The notes: generated from the letters alone by a model not told the origin. A stretch of DNA of 64,000 nt from Bradyrhizobium sp. SZCCT0153 (GCF_018129995.1 NZ_JAFCKS010000006.1:368641-432640), one strand, 5' to 3'. Shown: positions 45,281 through 55,666, counted from the first letter of the stretch. Translations and numbers: made by a program.

Positions 45281-46759
45281 GTGACACGGGATGGTCCTGT
45301 GGTCGCCATGCGGCGATCCTTTGGGTCGGTGTTTCCAGCGCGGCATGCGGCGCGCTGGGGTGTGGTGCTGTGCCTTGCCGCGGCCTCCGGAGCCTGCGTT
45401 CTGACGCAGGATCTGCCGGATCCCGCGCTCGATGTTCCCGCGCAGTACAAATACGCCGGCAAGGCCGACGCGCCACCCACGCTGGATTGGTGGCGCGGCT
45501 TCCGCTCCGCGGAGCTGACGCAGCTGATGGAGGAGGCGCAGACCGTCAATCTCGACATCGCCGCGGCCGTCTCGCGTATCGTACAGGCGGACGCCCAGGC
45601 GCGGCAGGCGGGGGCTGCGCTGCTGCCGAGCCTGTCGGGCGGCGGCTCCGAAACCTATTCGCGCACCTCCGGCTCGTCGTCCTCGGGCCTCACCAATGGT
45701 GGCCGCGAGGTGGTCAATTATTCGGCTTCGCTGAGCGCGAGCTACCAGCTCGACTTCTGGGGCCAGAACCGGGACGCGTTGCAAACCGCCGAAGAGACAG
45801 CAAACGCCAACCGCTTCGATCGCGACGTCGTCGCGCTGACGACCCTGGCAGGGGTCGCCAACGCCTATTTCCAGGTGCTGGCTTCCCAGGATCGCATCAG
45901 GACATCACAGCGCAACATCGCCAGCGCGCAGCGCATCCTCGATGCCGTCAGGGAACGGCGCAAGGCCGGCACCGGCACCGATCTCGACGTCGCCCAGCAG
46001 GAGAGCGTGCTCGCCAACCAGAAGGCGCTGGTGCCGCCGCTGCGCCAGACGCTCGACCAGAACGTCAATGCGCTCGCGGTGCTGGTGTCGCGTCCGCCGG
46101 AGGGCGTGCGCGTGCTCGGCGGCTCGCTGAACCGGATCGCGATCCCGCGCGTGACGCCCGGCCTGCCGTCCGAGATCCTGACGCAGCGGCCGGACATCCG
46201 CCGCCAGGAGGCGCAGCTCGCCTCCGCGACCGCGAACATCGGCAACGCCCGTGCGCAGTTCTTTCCGACCATCCAGCTTACCGGCAATGGCGGCTATCAG
46301 AGCTCCGCGCTGGTGTCGCTGTTCCAGCCGCACGCGGCCTTCTTCCAGCTCGTCGGCAGCGCGACGCAGCCGATCTTCGACGGCGGCAAGATCCTCGGCA
46401 ATTTCGAATATGCCAAGGCCCGGCAGGACGAATTGCTCCAGACCTATCGCAAGACCATCGTCCAGTCGTTTGCCGACGTCGACAATGCGCTGTTCTCGAT
46501 CAAGCAGACCACGATCAAGCTGCAATTGCAGCGCGATGTCGTGACCGCGTCGCGTCGCGCGTTCGACCTCGCCGAGCAGCAATTGCGCGCCGGCACCGCC
46601 GACATCGTGACCGTGCTCAACACCCAACTGACCCTGTTCCAGGCGGAAGACGCGCTGTCGCAGGCCCAACTCGCACGGCTCCTCGCCATCGTCAGCCTGT
46701 ATCAGGCGCTCGGCGGCGGTTGGGAGCCGAGGATGGAGAAACCGGTCAATGCTCTTTAA
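45281..46759 (+). CDS. RND efflux outer-membrane factor, NodT-type lipoprotein
   Basis: 492 residues from GTG 45281, picked because GGAGG stands six bases upstream; GTG 45248 and ATG 45308 are in frame but have poorer sites. Signal peptide with lipobox ASGAC, so a lipid-anchored outer-membrane channel of the NodT/OprM family. Two OEP repeats are visible: KYAGKADAPPTLDWWRGFRS start, and the ends LTQRPDIRRQEAQLASATAN and DLAEQQLRAGTADIVTVLNT. It forms the exit duct for the pump encoded by the next three genes and overlaps the adaptor gene by 11 bases. Confidence 0.9.
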   Translation: MTRDGPVVAMRRSFGSVFPARHAARWGVVLCLAAASGACVLTQDLPDPALDVPAQYKYAGKADAPPTLDWWRGFRSAELTQLMEEAQTVNLDIAAAVSRIVQADAQARQAGAALLPSLSGGGSETYSRTSGSSSSGLTNGGREVVNYSASLSASYQLDFWGQNRDALQTAEETANANRFDRDVVALTTLAGVANAYFQVLASQDRIRTSQRNIASAQRILDAVRERRKAGTGTDLDVAQQESVLANQKALVPPLRQTLDQNVNALAVLVSRPPEGVRVLGGSLNRIAIPRVTPGLPSEILTQRPDIRRQEAQLASATANIGNARAQFFPTIQLTGNGGYQSSALVSLFQPHAAFFQLVGSATQPIFDGGKILGNFEYAKARQDELLQTYRKTIVQSFADVDNALFSIKQTTIKLQLQRDVVTASRRAFDLAEQQLRAGTADIVTVLNTQLTLFQAEDALSQAQLARLLAIVSLYQALGGGWEPRMEKPVNAL

Positions 46760-48155
46760 GCCGGATGCCAAGCAAGGCGCCAAGGAGGGGACGGCGAAAG
46801 GGTCGCGCGGCCGCGGCTTCGTGATGACCCTGATCACGTTCGCGATCCTCGGTGGTCTCGGCTATCTCGGCTGGAGCGCCATGCATCAGCAGCCTCAGGC
46901 CAACAACCGCAACCAGCGGCCCGATCTGCCGGTGCCGGTGCTGGCGGCGACGCCCCGGATCCAGGACGTTCCGGTCTATCTCGACGGCGTCGGCGCGATC
47001 CGCGCGCTCAACACCGTGACCGTGCGCTCCCAGGTCGACGGCAAGCTGATCGCGGTGAATTTTACGGAAGGCCAGGATGTCAAGAAGGGCGACGTGGTCG
47101 GCGAGATCGATCCGGCGCTGTATCAGGCGACGTACGATCAGGCCGTCGCCAAGAAGGCGCAGGACCAGGCCCAGCTCGCCAACCAGCGCATCGACCTCAC
47201 GCGCTACGAGCAGCTCGCGGCGTCCAACGCCGGCTCCAAGCAGCAGGCCGACACCCAGCGCGCGCTGGTCGCGCAGACCGAGGCGCTGGTCAAGGCCGAC
47301 CAGGCCGCGATCGACAACGCGGCGGCGACGCTGAGCTACACCAAGATCGTGGCGCCGATCTCGGGCCGCGCCGGCCTTCGCCAGGTCGATCAGGGCAACA
47401 TCATCCACGCCTCCGACACCACCGGCCTCGTGGTGATCACGCAATTGCAGCCGATCGCGGTGTGGTTCAGCCTGCCGCAGCAGCAGATCATGCGCGTCAA
47501 CGCGGCGGCATCGAAGGGCGCGCTCGCGGTCGACGTGTTCGGCAATGACGGCATCACCGTGATCGATACCGGCAAGCTCACCGGCATCGACAACCAGGTC
47601 GATCAGACCACCGGCACGCTCAGGCTCAAGGCGGAATTCCCCAACGCCAATTACCAGCTCTGGCCGGGTCAGTTCGTCAACGTCCGCCTCAAGGTCGAGA
47701 CCTTGACGCAGGCGCTGGTGGTGCCGACCTCGGCCGTGCAGCGCGGCCCTATCGGGACCTTCAGCTATGTCATCGGCGAGGACAATGTCGTCGCGGCCAA
47801 GCCAGTGACGGTGACCCAGCAGAACGAGCATGACGCCGTCATCGCCAGCGGCCTGTCGCCGAAAGACAGGGTCGTCACGACGGGCTTTGCCAATCTGTCC
47901 GACGGCTCCAAGGTGGTCATCGGCCGCGACGACCAGACCCCGTCGGCCGATCTCGCGCCGCGCAAGCGCGCGCGCGCGCCGGACGGTCAGAAGAAGGATG
48001 GCGCCAAAGACGGTCCGAGGGACGGACAAGGCAAGGACGGCGAGCGCCGCGCGAAACGGAGCAGCAGCGAAGGCGACCAGAAGGGCCAGACTGGACCGGC
48101 ACCGGGGCCTCCGCCGAATCCTGGGGCATCGGGAAGTGGAGCCAAGCAGCCATGA
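46749..48155 (+). CDS. RND efflux periplasmic adaptor (MdtA-like)
   Basis: 468 residues. An N-terminal membrane anchor (GFVMTLITFAILGGLGYLGW) is followed by the biotinyl-lipoyl half motif VDGKLIAVNFTEGQDVKKGD, the coiled-coil hairpin (AKKAQDQAQLANQRIDLTRY), the second lipoyl half and beta barrel. Family match is MdtA/MexA-type membrane fusion protein. The last about 70 residues are an unusual Lys/Arg/Asp/Gly/Pro-rich low-complexity tail (for example GPAPGPPPNPGASGSG) not part of the conserved adaptor. It joins the inner pump to the outer-membrane channel. Confidence 0.9.
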   Translation: MLFKPDAKQGAKEGTAKGSRGRGFVMTLITFAILGGLGYLGWSAMHQQPQANNRNQRPDLPVPVLAATPRIQDVPVYLDGVGAIRALNTVTVRSQVDGKLIAVNFTEGQDVKKGDVVGEIDPALYQATYDQAVAKKAQDQAQLANQRIDLTRYEQLAASNAGSKQQADTQRALVAQTEALVKADQAAIDNAAATLSYTKIVAPISGRAGLRQVDQGNIIHASDTTGLVVITQLQPIAVWFSLPQQQIMRVNAAASKGALAVDVFGNDGITVIDTGKLTGIDNQVDQTTGTLRLKAEFPNANYQLWPGQFVNVRLKVETLTQALVVPTSAVQRGPIGTFSYVIGEDNVVAAKPVTVTQQNEHDAVIASGLSPKDRVVTTGFANLSDGSKVVIGRDDQTPSADLAPRKRARAPDGQKKDGAKDGPRDGQGKDGERRAKRSSSEGDQKGQTGPAPGPPPNPGASGSGAKQP

Positions 48156-48191
48156 TCCCGACAACAGCCGCCTGAGCGGCAGGCGCATCCC

Positions 48192-51100
48192 ATGGGCGTC
48201 TCCGAACCCTTCATCCGACGGCCGATCGCGACCTCGCTGCTCGGCATCGCGCTCCTGATCGGCGGGCTGCTGGGCTATTTCGCGCTGCCGGTCTCGGCGC
48301 TGCCGCAGGTCGACTTCCCGACCGTGCAGGTGACGACGCAATTGCCCGGTGCGAGCCCCGACGTGATCGCCTCGCTGATCACCGCGCCGCTGGAGCGGCA
48401 GCTCGGCCAGATCCCGTCGCTCTCGGCGATGAACTCGACCAGCTCGTTCGGCGTCAGCCAGATATCGCTCCAGTTCGACCTCAACCGCGACATCGACGGC
48501 GCGACCCAGGACGTGCAGGCGGCGATCAACGCAGCGGCCGGCGTGCTGCCCAAGACGCTGCCTTATCCGCCGACTTACGCCAAGGTGAACCCGGCGGACG
48601 CGCCGGTGATGACCCTGGCGCTGCGCTCCGACACGATCTCGCTGCGGGCGATGAGCGACATCGCCGACACGCTGCTGGCGCAGCGGCTGAGCCAGATATC
48701 CGGCGTCGGTCGCGTCTCGGTGCTCGGCGGGCTGAAGCCGGCGGTACGCATCCAGGCGGATCTGGCGCGGCTCGCGGCTTACGGCATCGCGATGGAGGAT
48801 CTGCGCACCGCGATCGCCAACGCCAATGTGTCCGGGCCGAAAGGCTCGCTCGACGGCGCGCAGCAATCCTACATCATCGCGGCCAACGACCAGATCGCCG
48901 CCGCCGACGCCTACAAGCCCATCATCGTCACGTACCGCAACGGCTCGCCCGTCACCATCGCCGACGTCGCGCAGATCGTCGACGGCCTCGAGAACGACCG
49001 CACCGGCGGCTGGTACCAGGGCTCGCCCGCCGTCATCATCGACATCCAGCGTCAGCCCGGCGCCAATGTGATCGACGTCGTCAGCCAGATCCGCGCCGAA
49101 ATCCCGAAAGTCCAGCGCGCGATTCCGGCCGGCGTGAATCTCACCATCGTCTCCGACCGCACCGTGACCATCCGCGCCTCGGTCCGGGACGTGCAGTTCA
49201 CGCTGATCCTCAGCGTCGTGCTGGTGACGCTGGTGGTGCTGCTGTTCCTGCGCTCGCTGCGAGCCACGCTGATCGCGGGCGTGGCGCTGCCGCTGTCGCT
49301 GATCACCAGCTTCGGCATCATGTATTTCGCCGGCTTCAGCCTCGACAATCTGTCGCTGATGGCGCTCACCATCGGCACCGGCTTCGTCGTCGACGACGCC
49401 ATCGTCATGATCGAGAACATCGTCCGCCACATGGAGAATGGCGACAGTGCGATGGAAGCCTCGCTGAAGGGCGCCAGCGAAATCGGCTTCACCGTGATCT
49501 CGCTGACGGTGTCGCTGATCGCGGTGTTCATCCCGCTGCTGTTCATGTCGGGCCTCGTCGGCCGCATGTTCCGCGAATTCGCGCTGACGCTGACCATCGC
49601 GGTCGTGACCTCGGCCGTGGTCTCGCTGACATTGACGCCGATGATGTGCTCGCGCCTGCTCAAGCACGCGCACGAGGAGCTGGCGGTACCGGGACTGGCC
49701 GCCATCAGCCGCTTCATCGACCGGACCGTCGAGGCCTATCACCGCACGCTTCTGTGGGTGCTGGAACGCCAGCGCGCCACACTGGTCGTGACCTTCGCCA
49801 CGCTGATCGCAACTCTCGTTCTCTACGTCGTGGCGCCAAAAGGCTTTCTGCCGCTCCAGGACACTGCCTCGATCACGGCGGTGACGGAGGCTGGGCCTGA
49901 CGTCTCGTTCGCGGAGATGCAGAAACGGCAGGCCGCGGCGGCCGACGCCATCAAGGCCGATCCCGATGTGACCGGTGTTGTCTCGGTGATCGGGGCCGGC
50001 TCGGTCAACCCGACCACCAATGTCGGGCGCCTCGTCATGACGCTGAAACCGCGCGGCGAGCGCCGCGACGATGTCAGCGTGGTCATTACCCGGCTGAAGG
50101 AGCGGGTGGCCGGCATCCCCGGCATGACCGTGTATTTCCAGCCGGTGCAGGACGTGCAGATCTCGACCCAGTCGAGCCGCTCGCAATACCAGTACACCTT
50201 GACCGGCACCGACGCGGCGCTGGTCTCGGAATGGGCGCGCAAGCTGGTTGCGGAGATGCGGCACGACCCGCTGTTTCGTGACGTGTCCTCGGAGGCGCAG
50301 GAAGGCGGCCTGCGGGCGCAGCTCGATGTCGACCGCACCCGCGCCGGACAGCTCGGCGTCAGCCTGCAAGGCATCACCGACACGCTCAACGACGCCTTCG
50401 CGCAGCGCCAGATCTCCACGATCTACGGCCAGGCCAACCAGTATCGCGTGGTGCTGGAAGCGCTGCCGATGTACCAGCGCGATCCCTCGATCCTGTCGAA
50501 GCTGTATCTGCCGGGCGCCGCCAGCGCCACCGTCGGCGCCCCCAACGCGCAGGTACCGCTGTCCGCCGTGGCGACGCTGAAGCGCACCACGGCCCCGCTC
50601 GCGATCTCGCACCAGGCGCAATTCCCGTCGATCTCGCTCAGCTTCAACCTCGCGCCGGGCGCGGCGCTCGGCGATGCCGTCGAGGCGGTGAAGACGATCG
50701 AGACCCGGATCGAGATGCCCAACAGCATCGTCGGCGTCTACGCCGGTGACGCTGCCGAATTCGCCAAGGCGCTCGCCGGCCAGCCATGGCTGCTGCTCGC
50801 CGCCGTGATCACGATCTACATCGTGCTCGGCGTGCTCTACGAGAGCTACATCCACCCGATCACCATCCTCTCGACGCTGCCGTCGGCCGGCGTGGGCGCC
50901 ATCCTGGCGCTGATGCTATGCGGCCAGGACCTCTCGGTGATCGGCCTGATCGGCATCATCCTCTTGATGGGCATCGTCAAGAAGAACGCGATCATGATGA
51001 TCGACTTCGCGCTCGAGGCCGAGCGCGGGCGGGGCATGCCGGCGCATGAGGCGATCGTGCAGGCCTGCCTGCTGCGCTTCCGCCCGATCATGATGACGAC

Positions 51101-51341
51101 GCTGGCGGCGCTGTTCGGCGCGCTGCCGCTCGCGATCGAAAGCGGCACCGGTGCCGAGCTGCGGTTTCCGCTCGGCATCTCCATCATCGGCGGGCTGCTG
51201 CTCAGCCAGTTGCTCACACTCTACACCACGCCCGTGATCTATCTCGCGCTCGACCGCATCAACCGCCGCCTCGAGCAGGCGCTGCCGCCGGTCGAGCCCG
51301 GCGGTCCGCCCGTCGCGGGCGCGACCGAGGGGATGCAGTGA
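48192..51341 (+). CDS. RND multidrug efflux transporter (MdtB-like)
   Basis: 1049 residues, 12 membrane helices and two large periplasmic loops. N-terminus MGVSEPFIRRPIATSLLGIA and the proton-relay helix GTGFVVDDAIVMIENIVRHM with its conserved double Asp are present, as is the C-terminal ALMLCGQDLSVIGLIGIILL helix. It belongs to the hydrophobe/amphiphile exporter family. A second RND gene follows with a TGATG overlap, as in mdtB-mdtC, so a hetero-oligomeric pump is expected. Substrates unknown. Confidence 0.92.
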   Translation: MGVSEPFIRRPIATSLLGIALLIGGLLGYFALPVSALPQVDFPTVQVTTQLPGASPDVIASLITAPLERQLGQIPSLSAMNSTSSFGVSQISLQFDLNRDIDGATQDVQAAINAAAGVLPKTLPYPPTYAKVNPADAPVMTLALRSDTISLRAMSDIADTLLAQRLSQISGVGRVSVLGGLKPAVRIQADLARLAAYGIAMEDLRTAIANANVSGPKGSLDGAQQSYIIAANDQIAAADAYKPIIVTYRNGSPVTIADVAQIVDGLENDRTGGWYQGSPAVIIDIQRQPGANVIDVVSQIRAEIPKVQRAIPAGVNLTIVSDRTVTIRASVRDVQFTLILSVVLVTLVVLLFLRSLRATLIAGVALPLSLITSFGIMYFAGFSLDNLSLMALTIGTGFVVDDAIVMIENIVRHMENGDSAMEASLKGASEIGFTVISLTVSLIAVFIPLLFMSGLVGRMFREFALTLTIAVVTSAVVSLTLTPMMCSRLLKHAHEELAVPGLAAISRFIDRTVEAYHRTLLWVLERQRATLVVTFATLIATLVLYVVAPKGFLPLQDTASITAVTEAGPDVSFAEMQKRQAAAADAIKADPDVTGVVSVIGAGSVNPTTNVGRLVMTLKPRGERRDDVSVVITRLKERVAGIPGMTVYFQPVQDVQISTQSSRSQYQYTLTGTDAALVSEWARKLVAEMRHDPLFRDVSSEAQEGGLRAQLDVDRTRAGQLGVSLQGITDTLNDAFAQRQISTIYGQANQYRVVLEALPMYQRDPSILSKLYLPGAASATVGAPNAQVPLSAVATLKRTTAPLAISHQAQFPSISLSFNLAPGAALGDAVEAVKTIETRIEMPNSIVGVYAGDAAEFAKALAGQPWLLLAAVITIYIVLGVLYESYIHPITILSTLPSAGVGAILALMLCGQDLSVIGLIGIILLMGIVKKNAIMMIDFALEAERGRGMPAHEAIVQACLLRFRPIMMTTLAALFGALPLAIESGTGAELRFPLGISIIGGLLLSQLLTLYTTPVIYLALDRINRRLEQALPPVEPGGPPVAGATEGMQ

Positions 51342-54300
51342 TGGCATCGATCTCGGAGCCCTTCATCCGCCGCCCGGTTGCGACCACGCTGCTGTCGATC
51401 GGGTTGTTCCTGCTGGGTGTCGTGGCCTACGAGTTCCTGCCCGTTGCCTCGGTCCCGAACGTCGATTTCCCCGCCGTCTTCGTCTCGGCCAGCCGTCCGG
51501 GCGCCGACCCGTCAGTGATGGCCGCGACCGTGGCTTCGCCATTGGAACGGCGGCTCGGCGAGATCTCGGGCATCAACCAGATCACCTCGACGTCGTCGCT
51601 GGGCACCACCAACATCCAGCTCCAGTTCGACATCGGTCGCAACATCGACAAGGCCGCGCGCGACGTGCAGGCGGCGATCAACGCCGCACTGGTCGACCTG
51701 CCGAGCGATCTGCCGACGCTGCCGCGCTTCCGCAAGGCCAACACCGCCGGCGCGCCCGTCTTCGTGTTGGCGCTGACCTCGAAGACCCTTGCGGCGAGCG
51801 CGATCTACGATGTCGCCGACACCGTGCTGGCCCAGCGCATCTCGCAGGTCCCCGGCGTCGGCAACGTGACGATCAGCGGTGCGGACCAGCCGGCGGTGCG
51901 GATCCAGCTCAATCCGGTCGCGCTGTCGAACGCCGGCATCGCCACCGACGACGTCCGGACCGCCATCATCAACGCCAATCCGCTCGGCCCCGTCGGCATC
52001 TTCAACGGCGAGCGCCAGAGCGAGACGCTGTCGCTGAACAAGCAAATGCGCACGGCCAAGGAATTCCGCGACATCGTCATCAAGAGCGCGAACGGCAATT
52101 TCGTGCGCCTCGCCGATGTCGCCGAGATTGAGGACGGCGTCCGCAATGCCCGTTCGATCGCATGGTTCAACAAGCAGCCTGCGGTGCTGATCCAGATCAC
52201 CAAGCAGGGCGACGCCAACGTCATCGACACCGTTGACAGGGTGAAGGCGCTGATCCCGGCGCTGAAGCAGTGGATTCCGGCCGGCGTGGAGGTCTCCACC
52301 CTCGTCGACCGCACCAGCACGATCCGCGCCAGCGTGATGGATATGCAATGGACGCTGCTGGCGACCGCCATCCTGGTGATGGTCGTGGTTTTCGTGTTCC
52401 TGCGCCGTCTCACGCCGACGATCGCGGCCGGCATCTCGGTGCCGCTGGCGCTGGCCGGCACCTGCGCCGGCATGTGGGTCGCCGGCTTTTCGATCGACAA
52501 TCTGTCGCTGATGGCGCTGGCGATCTCGGTCGGTTTCGTGGTCGACGACGCCATCGTCATGATCGAGAACATGTACCGCAATCTCGAGCACGGCATGCGG
52601 CCGTTCCAGGCGGCGATCGAGGGCGCCAGGCAGATCGGCTTCACCGTGGTCTCGATCAGCCTGTCGCTGATCGCGGCGTTCACGCCGCTGATCTTCATGG
52701 ACGGCATCGTCGGCCGTCTGCTGCGCGAGTTTTCGCTGACGCTGACCTTCGCGATCGTGGTGTCGACGCTCGTGTCGCTGACGGTCACGCCGATGATCTG
52801 CGCCCATTACATCCGGCAGACCACGTCCGGCTCCGCGACGCTGTTCGATCGCATCATCGAGGGCTCGCTGTCGCGCATCGTCGCATTCTATGCCCGCACC
52901 CTGCGCACCGTACTGGAATTCCCGCTGCTGACGCTGCTGGTGTTCTTCGCCACGATCGGGCTGACGGTGGTGCTCTACATCAAGGTCCCCAAGGGCTATT
53001 TTCCGACCGACGATTCCGGCTTCGTCATCGGCGCGACGCGCGCCTCGGCGGATATCTCGTTCCAGTCCATGCTCAGCCTTCAGCAGCGGCTCGCCGACAT
53101 CGTCATGCAGGATCCGGCGGTGGCCGGCATCGGCTCGACGGTCGGCGGCGGAGGCGGGCCGGGCGGCGCGACCTCGAACCGCGGCACCATGTTCATCAGC
53201 CTGAAGCCGCCGGAGCAGCGCGATCACGTTTCAACGCAGGTCGTGATCGATCGCCTGCGGCGCGCACTGTTTCCGGTCCCCGGCATCCGCCTCTTCATGT
53301 TCGCCGCCCAGGATGTCCGCGCCGGCGGACGGCAGAGCGATTCCGACTACCAGTACACGCTGACCAGCACCGACCTCAGTTTGCTCCAGAAGTGGGCTCC
53401 GATCGTGGCCAAGCGCATGGAGAGCGTCGACGGCATCACCGACGTCTCCAGCGACCGCGATCCCGGCGGGCTTCAGCTGACCTTGTCCATCGACCGCCAG
53501 AAGGCCTCGGCGCTCGGCGTCCGCGTCCAGGATATCGACAACGCGCTGAACAACGCGTTCTCGCAGCGGCAGATCGGGATCATCTACACCCAGCGCAACC
53601 AGTACATGACGGTGCTGGAGATCGACCCGAAATTCCAGGTCGATCCGTCCAATCTCGACCGCATCTATGTCGCCGGCGCGGGCGACGCGCAGGTGCCGCT
53701 GTCGGCCGTGGTGCATGCGACGCGTGGGCTCGCCGCGCTCGCGGTCTATCACTCGCAGTCGTTCCCCTCGACCACGGTGTCGTTCAACCTGTTGCCGGAC
53801 GTTGCGCTCCAGGCCGCGACGCAGAACATCCAGCGCGCGGTCGAGGAGCTGCACATGCCGGAAGGCATCCGCGGCAGTTTTGACGGCAATGCCGGCGATT
53901 TTGCCAAGACCAGCGGGCGACAGCCGCTGCTGATCCTCGGCGCGCTGGTCGCGATGTATATCGTGCTCGGCGTGCTCTATGAGAGCCTCGCCCATCCGCT
54001 CACGATCATCTCGACGCTGCCCTCGGCCGGATTAGGCGCGCTGCTCGCCTTGCAGGTGACCAACACGCCGCTGACGGTGATCGCCTTCGTCGGCATCATC
54101 CTGTTGATCGGCATCGTCAAGAAGAACGGCATCATGATGGTGGACTTCGCGCTCGATGCCGAGCGCCAGCGCGGCCTGTCCTCCGCCGAGGCGATCTTCG
54201 AGGCCTGCCAGGCGCGCTTCCGCCCGATCCTGATGACGACCATGGCGGCGCTGTTCGCCGGCATTCCGCTGGTGGTCGCGACCGGCCCCGGCACGGAGCT

Positions 54301-54445
54301 GCGCCGCCCGCTCGGCATCACCATCATCGGCGGCCTGTTCGTCTCGCAGATCCTGACGCTCTACACGACGCCGGTGATCTACCTTCTGATCGACCGGCTG
54401 CGCCGGCGCTCCGAGCCGCGCCCGCTGGCCGCGCCGGCGGAATAG
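51341..54445 (+). CDS. RND multidrug efflux transporter (MdtC-like)
   Basis: 1034 residues from ATG 51341, which overlaps the TGA of the previous gene by one base. Same fold, with MASISEPFIRRPVATTLLSI and the double-Asp helix ISVGFVVDDAIVMIENMYRN. It is homologous to but clearly diverged from its neighbour, in keeping with MdtB/MdtC division of labour. Last gene of the operon; 41 bases separate it from the DTW-domain gene. Confidence 0.92.
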   Translation: MASISEPFIRRPVATTLLSIGLFLLGVVAYEFLPVASVPNVDFPAVFVSASRPGADPSVMAATVASPLERRLGEISGINQITSTSSLGTTNIQLQFDIGRNIDKAARDVQAAINAALVDLPSDLPTLPRFRKANTAGAPVFVLALTSKTLAASAIYDVADTVLAQRISQVPGVGNVTISGADQPAVRIQLNPVALSNAGIATDDVRTAIINANPLGPVGIFNGERQSETLSLNKQMRTAKEFRDIVIKSANGNFVRLADVAEIEDGVRNARSIAWFNKQPAVLIQITKQGDANVIDTVDRVKALIPALKQWIPAGVEVSTLVDRTSTIRASVMDMQWTLLATAILVMVVVFVFLRRLTPTIAAGISVPLALAGTCAGMWVAGFSIDNLSLMALAISVGFVVDDAIVMIENMYRNLEHGMRPFQAAIEGARQIGFTVVSISLSLIAAFTPLIFMDGIVGRLLREFSLTLTFAIVVSTLVSLTVTPMICAHYIRQTTSGSATLFDRIIEGSLSRIVAFYARTLRTVLEFPLLTLLVFFATIGLTVVLYIKVPKGYFPTDDSGFVIGATRASADISFQSMLSLQQRLADIVMQDPAVAGIGSTVGGGGGPGGATSNRGTMFISLKPPEQRDHVSTQVVIDRLRRALFPVPGIRLFMFAAQDVRAGGRQSDSDYQYTLTSTDLSLLQKWAPIVAKRMESVDGITDVSSDRDPGGLQLTLSIDRQKASALGVRVQDIDNALNNAFSQRQIGIIYTQRNQYMTVLEIDPKFQVDPSNLDRIYVAGAGDAQVPLSAVVHATRGLAALAVYHSQSFPSTTVSFNLLPDVALQAATQNIQRAVEELHMPEGIRGSFDGNAGDFAKTSGRQPLLILGALVAMYIVLGVLYESLAHPLTIISTLPSAGLGALLALQVTNTPLTVIAFVGIILLIGIVKKNGIMMVDFALDAERQRGLSSAEAIFEACQARFRPILMTTMAALFAGIPLVVATGPGTELRRPLGITIIGGLFVSQILTLYTTPVIYLLIDRLRRRSEPRPLAAPAE

Positions 54446-54486
54446 GCGGGTTGTTGAAGCGCCGCGCAAAGCGTATAGCGGCGACC

Positions 54487-55221
54487 ATGTCGAACCCAGC
54501 AGCCGCCGCGCCGGCCGATCCGATCCCCGAATGCCCGCACTGCCAGAAGCCGATGCCGCTGTGCATCTGCGACAGCGTCACGCCGATTGAAAAGCGGCTC
54601 TCGCTCCTGATCCTCCAGCATCCGCAGGAGCAGGACAGGGCGCTTGGCACCGCACGGCTGCTTGCGAAGCATTTCGCCAAGGCGACGGTGCGCGTCGGCC
54701 TGTCCTGGCCGAGCCTGTCCAAGGCGCTGGGGCAGCCGGTCGAGAATGCGGCGCGCTGGGCCGTGCTCTATCTCGGCTCGGCACGCGCGGCCGCTCTCGA
54801 GGCCGAGGGCGAGATTGTCGCACTCGACCGCAAGGGCGCGATTGCGGAGAACCAGCGTGCGATCCTGGGCAAGCTCGAAGGCGTGGTGCTGCTCGACGGC
54901 ACGTGGAGCCAGGCCAAGGCATTGTGGTGGCGCAACCCCTGGATGCTGAAGTGCCAGCGCGTGATCCTCAACCCGGCGCACCCCTCGCGCTACGGGCGCC
55001 TGCGCAAGGAGCCGCGCAAGGACGGACTCTCCACCATCGAGGCGGCCGCAACGATCCTGGCCAGTCTCGAGAAGCGCCCCGACATCGCGCAGACGCTGAA
55101 CGCGAGTTTTGAACGGATGCTAACCCGCTATCGCGAAGTCCAGGCCGAGATGCCGGAATTGGCGCCGAAACCGGTGGTCAAGGACCGCCGGCGTGGTGTC
55201 CGGCGCGGCAAGCGGGCCTGA
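54487..55221 (+). CDS. DTW-domain tRNA-uridine aminocarboxypropyltransferase
   Basis: 244 residues from ATG 54487. The N-terminal cysteine cluster CPHCQKPMPLCICDSV is typical of the family, as are LILQHPQEQDRALGTARLL and the name-giving D-x-T-W motif in VLLDGTWSQAKALWWRNPWM. RYGRLRKEPRKDGLSTIEA is also conserved. Known members (TapT/YfiP) use S-adenosylmethionine to add an aminocarboxypropyl group to uridine 47 in tRNA variable loops. The basic tail (DRRRGVRRGKRA) fits RNA binding. An in-frame earlier start at 54451 would add 12 residues. Confidence 0.87.
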   Translation: MSNPAAAAPADPIPECPHCQKPMPLCICDSVTPIEKRLSLLILQHPQEQDRALGTARLLAKHFAKATVRVGLSWPSLSKALGQPVENAARWAVLYLGSARAAALEAEGEIVALDRKGAIAENQRAILGKLEGVVLLDGTWSQAKALWWRNPWMLKCQRVILNPAHPSRYGRLRKEPRKDGLSTIEAAATILASLEKRPDIAQTLNASFERMLTRYREVQAEMPELAPKPVVKDRRRGVRRGKRA

Positions 55222-55391
55222 CTCGTCCCAAGCACCTGAAACCGCGCGATCCTCCTGGAGGAGGGACGCGTCGCGACGGCCGGCGCCATCGATGAGATTC
55301 CCGGCAGATATCTCGGCAGTGCGAAGGCATGGCCGGCTCCGGTCGGGGTTGCCTAAATCCATGATCCCCTATATTGCTCCGCCCTCGTTGG

Positions 55392-55465
55392 GGCCACGTG
55401 GCGGAGTGGTTACGCGCCGGTCTGCAAAACCGTTTACTCGGGTTCGAGTCCCGACGTGGCCTCCA
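55392..55465 (+). tRNA. tRNA-Cys (anticodon GCA)
   Basis: The 74-nt sequence starts GGCCACG and ends CGTGGCC-T-CCA with a perfect 7-bp acceptor stem. The anticodon loop CTGCAAA gives GCA for cysteine. T arm CGGGTTCGAGTCCCG is perfect. CCA is encoded. Confidence 0.94.
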
Positions 55466-55666
55466 TCGCAAAGCTCTGATCTTTCAGCACAAATTGATTG
55501 CGGCGCAGGTTCCGCCGCGCCTGCATGCAGATCCGGCCACGAAGGCCGCGCTGGCGCACACCGGGTTTGCCCGGGCCTGCCGGAAACCCGTGATTCAGGC
55601 CTGCTGGCATAGAGTTCGCATCAGCCAGGTGATGTATTCCCCGAGCGATCGAGCGCTGGAGAGCAC

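Noticed and set aside
46746..50855. 1369-codon open frame antisense to the RND genes
   Set aside because: Composition (runs of R, D, H, G) is typical of antisense GC-rich frames, and the plus strand encodes full RND proteins.
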